The notes beneath the pieces are model-generated. The model worked only from the letters and a program-made list of their open reading frames with translations, did not search any database and had not been told where the DNA came from. A stretch of DNA of 64,000 nucleotides from Mongoliitalea daihaiensis (GTDB taxonomy: Bacteria > Bacteroidota > Bacteroidia > Cytophagales > Cyclobacteriaceae), in the NCBI RefSeq assembly GCF_021596945.1, contig NZ_CP063779.1, positions 313,501 through 377,500 of the forward strand, in the 5' to 3' direction. A program made the translations under genes and the position numbers. Below, one piece after another: positions 36,582 through 45,539 of the stretch; position 1 is the first letter of the stretch; every line of letters starts with the position of its first letter.

Positions 36582-36894
36582 GAGAGCCAAGATGTAAGAA
36601 ACAAGAGACAGGACATTTAGGTCGAGAAATTTTGAGGGTTAGAGAATGATATATGCTGGCGCGAAATAAATGGATATATGCCTTGCGGCGATATGTTAGT
36701 AGCGTGTGAATAAGAAGATTATTCTTAGTATTTTCAGGACCGGATAAGGTATCTACCGTTGCGTGAATCCATTGCGCCCGTGGCGTGAAAAACCAACAAA
36801 TTCATCCTTTCCGCCAGCCCTCTTGTTTCTTGTTTCTTGATTCTTGTTTCTTGATTCTTGTTTCTAAAAAACCGTATCGTTAACAACACTACCA
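36582..36894. other. Gap between dnaK and the GroES-like gene, flanked by inverted low-complexity phrases
   Basis: No gene is seen. On the left (36583-36611) AGAGCCAAGA...AAGAAACAAGAGAC is the inverse of the phrase on the right (36821-36865), which is a short tandem of TCTTGTTTCTTGATTCTTG words. The two could pair across about 210 bases. In between, 36770-36790 carries TTGCGCCCGTGGCGTGAAA, a phrase that recurs near 47342-47359 (inverted) and 57381-57401. Confidence 0.5.
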
Positions 36895-37269
36895 ATGAAA
36901 CTAACTTCTGACAATAAATTAAAAAAACTCATCATCGTCGGTGACCGGGTGTTGATTAAGATAAGAAAATCAGATGAGCGAACTTCCTCTGGTTTGTACT
37001 TACCTCCGGGCGTACAAGAAAAGGAAAAAGTTCAGCAAGGCTACATCATCAAAACAGGTCCTGGATATCCCATTCCTTCGCCTATGGAAGACGATGAACC
37101 TTGGAAAGACCGGGAGGAAAGTATCAAGTATATCCCGCTACAAGCCAAAGAAGGGGATCTGGCTCTCTTTCTTCTCAATGGAAGTTATGAGGTCATGTAC
37201 GAAGGGGAAAAGTACTACATCGTCCCACAGCATTCGATATTGATGTTGGAAAGGGAAGAGGAACTGTGA
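36895..37269 (+). CDS. GroES-like co-chaperone
   Basis: The 124-residue protein has the GroES fold core: LIIVGDRVLIKIRKSDERT, then SGLYLPPGVQEKEKVQQGYIIKTG, and a C-terminal VMYEGEKYYIVPQHSILMLE. It is longer than canonical GroES (about 95 residues) because of an insert (PSPMEDDEPWKDREESIKYI). That marks a divergent Bacteroidota co-chaperone distinct from the groES next to groEL. It sits 373 bp after dnaK without evident co-transcription. It may be an alternative lid for GroEL, which is inference. Confidence 0.8.
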   Translation: MKLTSDNKLKKLIIVGDRVLIKIRKSDERTSSGLYLPPGVQEKEKVQQGYIIKTGPGYPIPSPMEDDEPWKDREESIKYIPLQAKEGDLALFLLNGSYEVMYEGEKYYIVPQHSILMLEREEEL

Positions 37270-37638
37270 TAGAATGAGCAGTGAGCAGTGAACTGTGGTT
37301 AGTCAGCAGTAGGCAGTGATTAAGTGATTAGTGATTAGTAAACAGTTGGTTAAATGCCGTCATTGGGTTTTAAACCACTAATGACATGAATGTTATTACC
37401 TGAAATTCAGACCGTTTATAAAAGAGTACGCCAAGCAATAACTGTGGCTTTTAGCCCCGGCATTGGAGGAGAAGTGTTCAATTGGGAAAAACCGGTCTAC
37501 CGTGGGTAGAAGGGAAGAAAAGCTATTAGTTCCTACAATAAACACCAACCCTGCCCTAAAAAGGCAAAACAAGGAGAGCCGACGCAAGGATCTTATCCGT
37601 CCATTTTTCCGTGAATTCTGCGCCTTCTGTGAGAAACC
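37270..37638. other. Intergenic region with phrase repeats and a degenerate REP-like hairpin
   Basis: No gene is seen. 37273-37345 is made of AGTGAGCAGTGAACTGTGG/AGTGATTAGTGATTAG phrases. Near 37357-37384 GTCATT...GGTTTTAAACC...AATGAC makes a hairpin. Near 37550-37567 CCCTGCCCTAAAAAGGCA is a degenerate copy of the palindrome that dominates 38.7-44.2 kb. At 37600-37635 the phrase TTTTTCCGTGAATTCTGCG recurs in modified form near 45822-45900 and 47470-47512. Confidence 0.5.
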
Positions 37639-38523
37639 TTACTCATATCGGATTTCGAAATAATTCAGTATCGCTTTAAAATTATCCTGAGCCGTCAAAC
37701 AAGTATCCCTTAGGAATTCTTTGATTTGGGGCCACTCTTGTAGTCCTCGATAATAAAAAAACTTAAGGTTCTCATCGATAATGAAAGGAACAACTTGGTT
37801 AGCCAAACACTCCTTGAACATAATCAATCTCCCAACTCTGCCATTCCCGTCCTGAAAAGGGTGTATCATTTCAAACTCATAGTGAAAGCCGATGATGTCT
37901 TCAAGTGTTTTTTTGGGATTTCTATGATAAGACTGAAGTAACTCATTCATCCTAGACGCAACCTCCTTTGGAGGACAGGTTTCGTTGCCTCCAACTTCGT
38001 TGGGAAGTAGTTTGTATTCCCCTACATTGAACCAATTCTTGGAACTATCCGAAGTGCCTGTTTTTAGAAAAAAGTGGAGCTGCTTAATAAATGACTCTGA
38101 TAACTTTATGTGTGCCTTATCAATCATTAAATCAATGCATCTAAAATGATTTGTTGTTTCAATGATATCGTCCACATTGATACTTTCTGAAAAAGCACCA
38201 ATAGTATTGGTTTCAAAAATAAACCGTGTTTGGTCTTGTGTAAGTTTACTGCCTTCTATCCTATTTGAGTTATATGTCAATTCTACCTGTACCTTGTGAT
38301 AAATCCCCCCTTTCAACTTCATTTCTTTTTGCTCCCTCAAGATATCCAGTAAGGTATTGGTACTTTTCTTTTTTGTAAGCGTGATTTTTGAATCTTCGGG
38401 AATATTCCATGTTTTCCCTGTCAAAAAGGCTCCTTTAATCTTCCCATTGGCACAATAATGCCTTACCGTTCTTGGGGATAGCTTATTCAGCTTGGCAAAC
38501 TCATTGACTGAAATATAGTTCAT
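37639..38523 (-). CDS. Fic-family AMPylator/nucleotidyl modifier with N-terminal DNA-binding domain and inhibitory motif
   Basis: The 294-residue protein starts MNYISVNEFAKLNKLSPRTV, a MerR/excisionase-like helix-turn-helix of about 60 residues. The Fic domain has the complete catalytic motif HPFQDGNGRVGR (H221 onwards). The N-terminal inhibitory helix motif S-x-x-x-E-G (SNRIEG, 86-91) marks class II Fic proteins, in which the Glu blocks ATP until relieved. Fic proteins usually transfer AMP onto target proteins; the target is unknown. The ATG at 38523 was chosen over 38562 because a palindrome and -7 box lie between them. The DNA-binding domain plus flanking palindromes suggest autoregulation. 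Confidence 0.9.
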   Translation of the reverse strand: MNYISVNEFAKLNKLSPRTVRHYCANGKIKGAFLTGKTWNIPEDSKITLTKKKSTNTLLDILREQKEMKLKGGIYHKVQVELTYNSNRIEGSKLTQDQTRFIFETNTIGAFSESINVDDIIETTNHFRCIDLMIDKAHIKLSESFIKQLHFFLKTGTSDSSKNWFNVGEYKLLPNEVGGNETCPPKEVASRMNELLQSYHRNPKKTLEDIIGFHYEFEMIHPFQDGNGRVGRLIMFKECLANQVVPFIIDENLKFFYYRGLQEWPQIKEFLRDTCLTAQDNFKAILNYFEIRYE

Positions 38524-38534
38524 ATGGATGTTTT

Positions 38535-38602
38535 TTGCCGTTATCGGCAAAAAACTTTTCAAATATAAAAAATTTGTTTGATGTTATTGCCGATAAAGGC
38601 AA
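38535..38602 (-). promoter_or_regulatory. fic promoter bracketed by two matching palindromes
   Basis: On the minus strand, TTGCCGATAACGGCAA (38550-38535) and TTGCCTTTATCGGCAA (38602-38587) share the half-site TTGCC/CGGCAA. Their centres are 52 bp apart, about five helical turns. Between them TATATTTG (38567-38560) matches the TAnnTTTG -7 box, placing the start of transcription at the edge of the first palindrome. That palindrome extends outward with T/A runs to 24 bp (38531-38554). This is the layout expected for cooperative or looping autorepression by the Fic protein. Confidence 0.7.
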
Positions 38603-38682
38603 TGATAACCATGATATTTCAGCGAAAAGCTACCAGGGATATATAGTCCATTGGCAGATCCTAATTATTACCGTTAATCAGA

Positions 38683-38912
38683 AAGCAAGGTCTCTTCAAT
38701 ACTAAACTAAGTATAAAAACCCTGCCCTGAAAAGACTGCAATTTCTACAAAGATTCACCCTACCCTGAAAGGGCAATACAACAAACTCACTATGAGTTAA
38801 TCCATCCACCTCCTGCCCTGAAAGGGCAGCACAACAATAACCACGGGTCTCGACCCGTGGCAATAGCCACTACATAAAATCTGCCCTGAAAGGGCAGCAC
38901 GAGCACTCACTA
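38683..38912. repeat. Outlying block of the palindrome mosaic, downstream of the first thioredoxin-fold gene
   Basis: Contains three H1-type hairpins (CTGCCCT-GAA-AGGGCAG or variants) near 38760, 38812 and 38881-38897, one H2 palindrome (CCACGGGTCTCGACCCGTGG, 38841-38860) and an ACTCA-CTA-TGAGT hairpin near 38786. The left 130 bp closely match 40437-40580, so the thioredoxin-fold gene 38914-40254 is flanked by direct repeats. The last H1 ends 16 nt before that gene's stop codon. Confidence 0.85.
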
Positions 38913-38913
38913 C

Positions 38914-40254
38914 TTAAAGCAACACATAATTCCTCAAAGAAGTCTGCCAATCCAAGTCCATCGGCAATTCTATAAATTTACCTTCGGGGGTAATCAGCAT
39001 TTTAGTAGGGTATTTTGAGATGCCCAAGGTCTCCTTCAATTCATTGGAGATTTCACTTACAGGAAATGTATATCCATTTTTTTTCATGAATCCTCCCAAG
39101 TTCCGGGACATATAGGAAAGCGTATATATTTTCAAATTGCTTGTGGAGTTGAGCAAGTTGTCGGCATAGAAGGGCTGAAAATTTGGTAGATCTTTCACAC
39201 ATGGAGCACACCAAGTCCCCCATACATATACATAGGTCCAATGATCTTTTGGTGTAGCCAAGTCCAATACTTCACTTTCAAAAGGTATACTTACTGAGGG
39301 GAGGTCTGTAGCTTTGCTAGTGATAAACTCCCTCCAAAACGTTTCAAATGATGCCTCTTCCCCATGTTGGTTGGCAAAACGTTCTTTCAATGCTTTAAGA
39401 TTAGCATCCGTTGGTTGCATGAACACAAATTCAGCTAACAATTCGATGGGAGCTGTATCATCGCTGTTTTCTACCAAATAGGCTTGATACTTACTCCTAA
39501 AACCTACAGGAACCCCATTGAATCCTGTTAATAGCAAGCCATCATGATAGGCACTATAGCTATTGAGTAAATCGAACTCATCTAGGCTAAATTCAGCTGC
39601 ATTCCTTAGGTATTCCTCTTTTTCCTCTATATATGAAAACAGATAATCATATGCATAGGCAAGTAGAAATCGATTGGAAGCCCGCGTTCTGTATTCCAAG
39701 TGATCTTCTGGTATTTCCACTAGATAGGGATATGCTTCTAGCCGAGCAATATTGTTGGCTACAACTTGTTTTTTGAAATCCTCAGATGCAGCATTATTCT
39801 TTACTAACTCCTGAAGTGTCAATTGAGCGTAGCGTTCCAACTTCCCGTATTCATGAAAATTCTCTTTCTGTAACCTGAGCAAATCTTCCCTGATCAAGGC
39901 ATATTCTTCTTGGTCTTGTGCTGCAACAGCCCTTCCCCATAAATAAAGCGGTTCAAGTGCTTCTTGTTGATTGGGATCTACCTTTCCCCATAGTGCTTCC
40001 AAATAATCCCACCAATACCGATTTTCATCTTGTTGGATCAACCTAACTAATCTGTCATGCGTGGTACTGTAGAAAAAGCTCTCACGTTGCCCATATAGCC
40101 CCTCGGATTTTTTTACGGCCTTTTCAGTTTGTCCTTTTTCCCAAGCTCGCTCTACAGCAGCAGAGGTTTTGGCAATTTGTTTAAAAGTCTGACCCCAAAC
40201 TACTTGAGTAGAAGCCAACAAGACGCAAACAAGTATTCCAATTAGTTTTATCAT
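38914..40254 (-). CDS. Secreted thioredoxin-fold (TlpA-like) protein, copy 1
   Basis: The 446-residue protein has a signal peptide (MIKLIGILVCVLLASTQVVWGQ). About 310 residues follow of an unrecognised, mostly helical region rich in aromatic and acidic residues. The C-terminal thioredoxin domain has the redox pair WCAPC (C349, C352), a long insertion-free core (FMKKNGYTFPVSEIS) and the cis-proline in SKYPTK. It probably acts as a periplasmic or surface thiol oxidoreductase. A paralogue of the same architecture lies at 44205, across the palindrome array. An H1 hairpin lies exactly 16 nt beyond the stop of each copy. Confidence 0.85.
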   Translation of the reverse strand: MIKLIGILVCVLLASTQVVWGQTFKQIAKTSAAVERAWEKGQTEKAVKKSEGLYGQRESFFYSTTHDRLVRLIQQDENRYWWDYLEALWGKVDPNQQEALEPLYLWGRAVAAQDQEEYALIREDLLRLQKENFHEYGKLERYAQLTLQELVKNNAASEDFKKQVVANNIARLEAYPYLVEIPEDHLEYRTRASNRFLLAYAYDYLFSYIEEKEEYLRNAAEFSLDEFDLLNSYSAYHDGLLLTGFNGVPVGFRSKYQAYLVENSDDTAPIELLAEFVFMQPTDANLKALKERFANQHGEEASFETFWREFITSKATDLPSVSIPFESEVLDLATPKDHWTYVYVWGTWCAPCVKDLPNFQPFYADNLLNSTSNLKIYTLSYMSRNLGGFMKKNGYTFPVSEISNELKETLGISKYPTKMLITPEGKFIELPMDLDWQTSLRNYVLL

Positions 40255-40436
40255 ACATACAACACTATCGATTACCTAAAAAAACACAAATCGTGTTTTT
40301 AAAATTGGTTGATAGACGATAGATTACCTCGTTGAGTTTTAGAAAACTCCAAAAAAAATTAAAATTACCAGAAATAGTTAAAACGAACTTGTAGTCCATA
40401 AGCCGATCCTTTGTATTGCTACTAATCCTAGGCTCC
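40255..40436. other. Upstream region of thioredoxin-fold copy 1
   Basis: A/T-rich, with the presumed promoter of the leftward gene; no repeat palindromes until 40437. No confident -33/-7 pair was found. Confidence 0.4.
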
Positions 40437-43400
40437 GAAGAAAGCAAGGTCACTCCGATACTAAATTAAGTACAAAACCCTACCCTGAAAAGACTGCAAT
40501 TTCTCCAAAGCTTCTCCCTGCCCTGAAAGGGTAATACAACATACTCACTATGAGTTAACCCTTCCTCCTCCTGCCCTGAAAGGGAAGCACTATCTCCACC
40601 AACCTATCTAAAGATCTTCACCGCACACAGAGAGCTAGTACAAGCCCTACAGGCTTGGCCAATACTGCACATTCTCCAGAACCACGGGTTTTGAAAACCC
40701 ATGGTTACTATTGTAAAACCCTTTCCAAGGGTTCTTAGTCATGAATTAACAAACTAAGAGAAACCTTGAACGTTCTCTTTGGACTCCTTAATTTTCCTAG
40801 AAATTCAAAAATCAATAATTCAACCTGAATTGAAACTTAACTAAGAAAAATAAAGGAATTCCAGCTTCTCCCTGCCCTGAAAGGGCATCACAACAGTAAC
40901 CACGGTTCTCGACCCGTGGCTAAAAGTAACCAATACACTACCCAGCCCTGAAAAGCTGCAATTTTTCCAAAGCTACACCCTGCCCTGAAAGGGCAACACA
41001 ACAATAACCACGGGTCGCGACCCGTGGAACAAGCGAAAGTCTCACTTGGTCTGCCCTGAAGGGGCAGCACTATCTCCACCAACCTATATAAAGATCTTCA
41101 CCGCACACAGAGAGCTAGTACAAGCCCTACAGGCTTGGCCTATACCGCACATTTTCCAGAACCACGGGTTTTGAAAACCCATGGTTACTATTGTAAAACC
41201 CTTTCCAAGGGTTCTTCCCCATAAATGACTTTGATTAAAATACCCTTTTACTCAATCGCTCCTCCAACTTTCGTCGAAAATGAGAAGCCCATAATTCAAA
41301 TAATAGAAACTTTTCTCAAAATGAACCTTGAGTAACAAATTCTCCCTGCCCTGAAAGGGCAACACAACAGTAACCACGGGTCTCGACCCATGGATCAAGC
41401 GAAAGTCTCACTTGGACTGCCCTGAAAGGGCAGCACTAAAAACAGATAGTACATTCAATCACACAACATATACTTTTCATCAAATGAAACTCCATGCTCA
41501 TCTAATAATCTCTTGTATTCATCATAAAAGGACTCCTTTCGATGATGTATCTTTTGATTTTTTATATATTGAATAACAGCTGATTTCTCCTTAAAGCTTA
41601 CAGTAAAACTACCATATCCACTCCGCCACCCTTTGAAGTTTCTAACTTCTGGATGCTCTTTTAGCCAATCGCCTGCTGCTCTTTTTAACCCTTTTATAAA
41701 ATCAGCTAAACATATACTAGGGTGAATATCTGTTAAAATATGAATATGATCTTCTGTACCATTGATTTGGTAAAGTTTACAGTTTTTATTTTTCGTAAAT
41801 CCCCAGATATACTTGTATAAGTCTAGACAATATTTGTCTGGAATTACACGTTCATTGGACTTTGTTCCAATGATTATATGATAGAAGTTTTGTCGATAGG
41901 AGCTCATAAGTCGATTTTTTTATCTAAAATAAACTAAAGGCTATTGAGCCCCAAAAAACTAACTGAACTTAAGTACTTAATTTCATTAAGTGTCATAAAA
42001 CATACTCAATATGAGTTAAGGTAAGCACCTCTTGCCCTGAAAGGGCAAAAGGCAACATAACAGTAACCACATATATCAACCCATGGCTAAAAGTAACCAA
42101 TACATTACCCTGCCATGAAAAGCTGCAATTTCTTCAAAGCTTCTCCCTGCCCTGAAAGGGCAACACAACAGTAACCACGGGTCGCGACCCGTGGATCAAG
42201 CGAAAGTCTCACTTGGTCTGCCCTGAAAGGGCAGCACTATCTCCACCAACCTATCTAAAGATCTTCACCGCACACAGAGACCTAGTACAAGCCCTACAGG
42301 CTTGGCCTATACCGCACATTCTCCAGAACCACGGGTTTTAAAAACCCATGGTTACTATTGTAAAACCCTTTCCAAGGGTTCTTAGTCATGCATTAACAAA
42401 CTAAGAGAAACTTTGAACGTTCTCTTTGGACTCCTTAATTTTCCTAGAAATTCAAAAATCAATAATTCAACCTAAATTGAAACTTAACTAAGAAAAATAA
42501 AGGAATTCCAGCTTCTCCCCGCCCTGAAAGGGCAACACAACAGTAACCATGAGTCTTGACCCATGGCTAAAAGTAACCAATACATTACCCTGCCATGAAA
42601 AGCTGCAATTTCTTCAAAGCTTCTCCCTGCCCTGAAAGGGCAACACAACAATAACCACGGGTCGCGACCCGTGGATCAAGCGAAAGTCTCACTTGGTCTG
42701 CCCTGAAAGGGCAGCACTATCTCCCCCCACCTAATTGAAAATCTTCACCAAACTCAAAGAGCTAGTACAAGCCCTACAGGCTTGGCCTATACTGCACATT
42801 CTCCAGAACCACGGGTTTTGAAAACCCATGGTTACTATTGTAAAACCCTTTCCAAGGGTTCTTAGTCCTGAATTGATAAATTTAGAGCAACCTTGAACTT
42901 TCTTTTTGGCCCCTTAATTTTCATCGAAATTCAAAAATCAATAATTCAACCTAAATTGAAACTTAACTAAGAAAAATAAAGGAATTCCAGCTTCTCCCTG
43001 CCCTGAAAGGGCAACACAACAATAACCACGGGTCGCGACCCGTGGATCAAGCGAAAGTCTCACTTGGTCTGCCCTGAAGGGGCAGCACTATCTACACCCA
43101 CCTATTTAAAAGTTTTTACCAAACTCAAAGAGCTAGTACAAGCCCTACAGGCTTGGCCAATACTGCACATTCTCCAGAACCACGGGTTTTGAAAACCCAT
43201 GGTTACTATTGTAAAACCCTTTCCAAGGGTTCTACCCCATAAATAACTTTGATTAAAACACCCTTTTACTCAATCGCTCCTCCAACTTTCGTCGAAAATG
43301 AGAAGCCCATAATTCAAATAATAGAAACTTTTCTCAAAATGAACCTTGAGTAACAAATTCACCCTGCCCTGAAAGGGCAACACAACAATAACCATGGGTC

Positions 43401-44203
43401 GCGACCCGTGGATCAAGCGAAAGTCTCACTTGGTCTGCCCTGAAAGGGCAGCACTATCTCCATCAACCTATCTAAAGATCTTCACCGCACACAGAGACCT
43501 AGTACAAGCCCTTCAGGCTTGGCCAATACTGCACATTCTCCAGAACAACGGGTTTTAAAAACCCATGGTTACTATTGTAAAACCCTTTCCAAGGGTTCTT
43601 AGTCATGCATTAACAAACTAAGAGAAACTTTGAACGTTCTCTTTGGCCCCTTAATTTTCATCGAAATTCAAAAATCAATAATTCAACCTAAATTGAAACT
43701 TAACTAAGAAAAATAAAGGAATTCCAGCTTCTCCCTGCCCTGAAAGGGCAACACAACAATAACCACGGGTCGCGACCCGTGGATCAAACGAAAGTCTCAC
43801 TTGGTCTGCCCTGAAGGGGCAGCACTATCTCCAGCCACCTATTTGAAAATCTTCACCAAACTCAAAGAGCTAGTACAAGCCCTTCAGGCTTGGCCAATAC
43901 TGCACATTCTCCAGAACCACGGGTTTTGAAAACCCATGGTTACTATTGTAGAACCCTTTCCAAGGGTTCTACCCCATGAATAACATTGATTAAAATACCC
44001 TTTTACTCAATCGCTCCTCCAACTTTCGTCGAAAATGAGAAGCCCATAATTCAAATAATAGAAACTTTTCTCAAAATGAACCTTGAGTAACAAATTCACC
44101 CTGCCCTGAAAGGGCAACACAACAATAACCACGGGTCTTGACCCATGGCTAAAAGTAACCAATGCACTACTCTGCCCTGAAAGGGCAGCACTAGCACCCA
44201 CTA
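40437..44203. repeat. REP-like palindrome mosaic with seven 145-bp composite units
   Basis: The array is built from a few hairpins: H1 CTGCCCT-GAA-AGGGCAG; H2 CCACGGGTCGCGACCCGTGG; H3 AAGCC-CTACA-GGCTT; H4, about 27 nt, with arms AACCACGGGTTTT and AAAACCCATGGTT; H5 AACCCTT-TCC-AAGGGTT; and a weaker CAAGCGA...TCACTTG. A core from TATCTCCACC to AAGGGTTCT holds H3, H4 and H5 and occurs at 40591-40735, 41071-41215, 42238-42382, 42718-42862, 43089-43233, 43455-43599 and 43826-43970, exactly 145 bp each time. Cores are joined by tail T1 (units 1, 3, 4, 6) or T2 (units 2, 5, 7), then H1-H2-H1. Periods are 366, 371 or 480 bp, the last with a 109-bp insert. Unique spacers are absent. Confidence 0.95.
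41455..41907 (-). mobile_element. IS200/IS605-type HUH (Y1) transposase inside the palindrome array
   Basis: The 150-residue protein is a full-length Y1 transposase: HUH motif H54-I-H56 in TEDHIHILTD, catalytic Tyr114 in VIQYIKNQKIHH, and the family tail VSFDEKYML. Such enzymes cut single-stranded DNA next to hairpins, and relatives called RAYTs maintain REP palindromes. No TnpB gene is present. The left boundary falls right after an H1 hairpin at about 41437, the position where a 145-bp core would be expected. The right-hand region (about 41985-42140) returns to degenerate array modules. It is therefore a good candidate for the enzyme behind the array, though simple insertion of an IS200 element cannot be excluded. 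Confidence 0.88.
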
Positions 44204-44204
44204 C

Positions 44205-45539
44205 TCACAACAACACATAATTCCTCAGATAACTTTGCCAATCAAATCCAAATGGAATAATCACATAATTCCCTTCTGGAGAAATCAGTATCTTGGTGGG
44301 GTAACCTTGGATACTTAACACCTCGGTCATATCATGTGTAATCTCACTGACAGGGAAGTCATAGCCATTTTTCTTCATGAAACCTTGCAGATTTCTTGAC
44401 CCAAATGAAAGTGTATAAATTTTCAACTTTTCATTTGTTGCTTCTAAATTATTAGCATAAAATGCTTGAAGATTCGGTAAATCCTTGACACAAGGACCGC
44501 ACCAGGTACCCCACACATACACATAGGTCCAAGAATCCGATGTCTTGGCAAAATCCAACACTTCTGTTTCAAACGGGATACGGACTCTTGGAATAGGCCT
44601 CCCCTTGCTGTGAATATAATTCTCCCAATACTGAGCAAAAGACTCCTCATTACCTGAGTTGTCGTAGAATACTCTCAATGAAGCCATATTGGCATCCGTA
44701 GGCGCTGAGAAGGTTAATTCGGCAAGCATCTCTAAAGTTACTTTTTCTTGATCATTGGCTAATAAAAATTCCTGATACTTGGCTTTATACCCAATTTCTT
44801 TGGTATTGCCTGTAAGTAATAAAGCGTCATAAAAATAGGCTCCACGATAGGCTTGATCGTTTAAATCTGGGCTGTAATCCCCGGCTTTAGCAAGATAATC
44901 AGCACGTTGCTCTACATGAGAAAATAAAGTCGCATAACTACTCGCAATCATATAGCGTTTCCATGCACGGTTTTCCCCCTTTTTACGATCGGTTGTGACT
45001 TCGTAAATCCAAGGATCAGCCGTCAATCGCTGGATGTTTTTCTCTAAAATAGTTTGGGTTGTAGCTTGATCAATTGCCTCTTTTTTAATCAGGTCTTGCA
45101 AAATAAGGAGCACATATAACTCAAAACGGGAAATATCTGGTTGATATTCCTGTTGCATTTGGATCAACTCCAGCTGTATGCTGGCTAATTCCTCAGCATC
45201 TCTTGTGGGTAAAACTCTGCTCCAAAACAACATAGGTTCAATAAGTTGATTGACCTCTACATCATCCAATGCATATAATTGCTCCAGATAATTCAATCCA
45301 ACTTGATTGTTCTGTTTCTTAATCTTTTGTGCTAAATCAGCATGAATTCTATCGGCAAACATATCCTTGTCAATAGCATACAGGTCTATAGAATTCTTAA
45401 CCGCCTTCTCAATCTTTCCCTTCTCCCACAAATCATCCAAGGAATTCGACAAGCGCATAGCTTTTATGATTGACTGAGCATTTGCAGCCAATACAAAAGC
45501 CAAAAAAAACAACATCATGAGAGTAACATGTTTCTTCAT
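44205..45539 (-). CDS. Secreted thioredoxin-fold (TlpA-like) protein, copy 2
   Basis: The 444-residue protein has a signal peptide (MKKHVTLMMLFFLAFVLAANAQ), an N-terminal region of about 310 residues and a C-terminal thioredoxin domain with WCGPC (C347, C350) and cis-proline GYPTK. It aligns along its length with copy 1 at 38914. The thioredoxin domains are the most alike (VKDLPNxQxFYAxNL, FMKKNGYxFPVSEI, RNYVLL at the end) and the N-terminal halves clearly diverged. The H1 hairpin 44172-44188 lies 16 nt past the stop, as in copy 1. Redox partners are unknown; no DsbD homologue is visible here. Confidence 0.85.
   Translation of the reverse strand: MKKHVTLMMLFFLAFVLAANAQSIIKAMRLSNSLDDLWEKGKIEKAVKNSIDLYAIDKDMFADRIHADLAQKIKKQNNQVGLNYLEQLYALDDVEVNQLIEPMLFWSRVLPTRDAEELASIQLELIQMQQEYQPDISRFELYVLLILQDLIKKEAIDQATTQTILEKNIQRLTADPWIYEVTTDRKKGENRAWKRYMIASSYATLFSHVEQRADYLAKAGDYSPDLNDQAYRGAYFYDALLLTGNTKEIGYKAKYQEFLLANDQEKVTLEMLAELTFSAPTDANMASLRVFYDNSGNEESFAQYWENYIHSKGRPIPRVRIPFETEVLDFAKTSDSWTYVYVWGTWCGPCVKDLPNLQAFYANNLEATNEKLKIYTLSFGSRNLQGFMKKNGYDFPVSEITHDMTEVLSIQGYPTKILISPEGNYVIIPFGFDWQSYLRNYVLL

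Noticed and set aside
40888-41082. Short reading frame across the palindrome array (and a similar one at 44007-44201)
   Set aside because: The translation is simply that of the H1/H2 hairpins, it has no family resemblance, and equivalent frames are broken in other units.
38683-44203. CRISPR array
   Set aside because: The repeats are 145 bp composite units of nested palindromes with conserved tails; there are no short unique spacers of constant length and no cas genes nearby.
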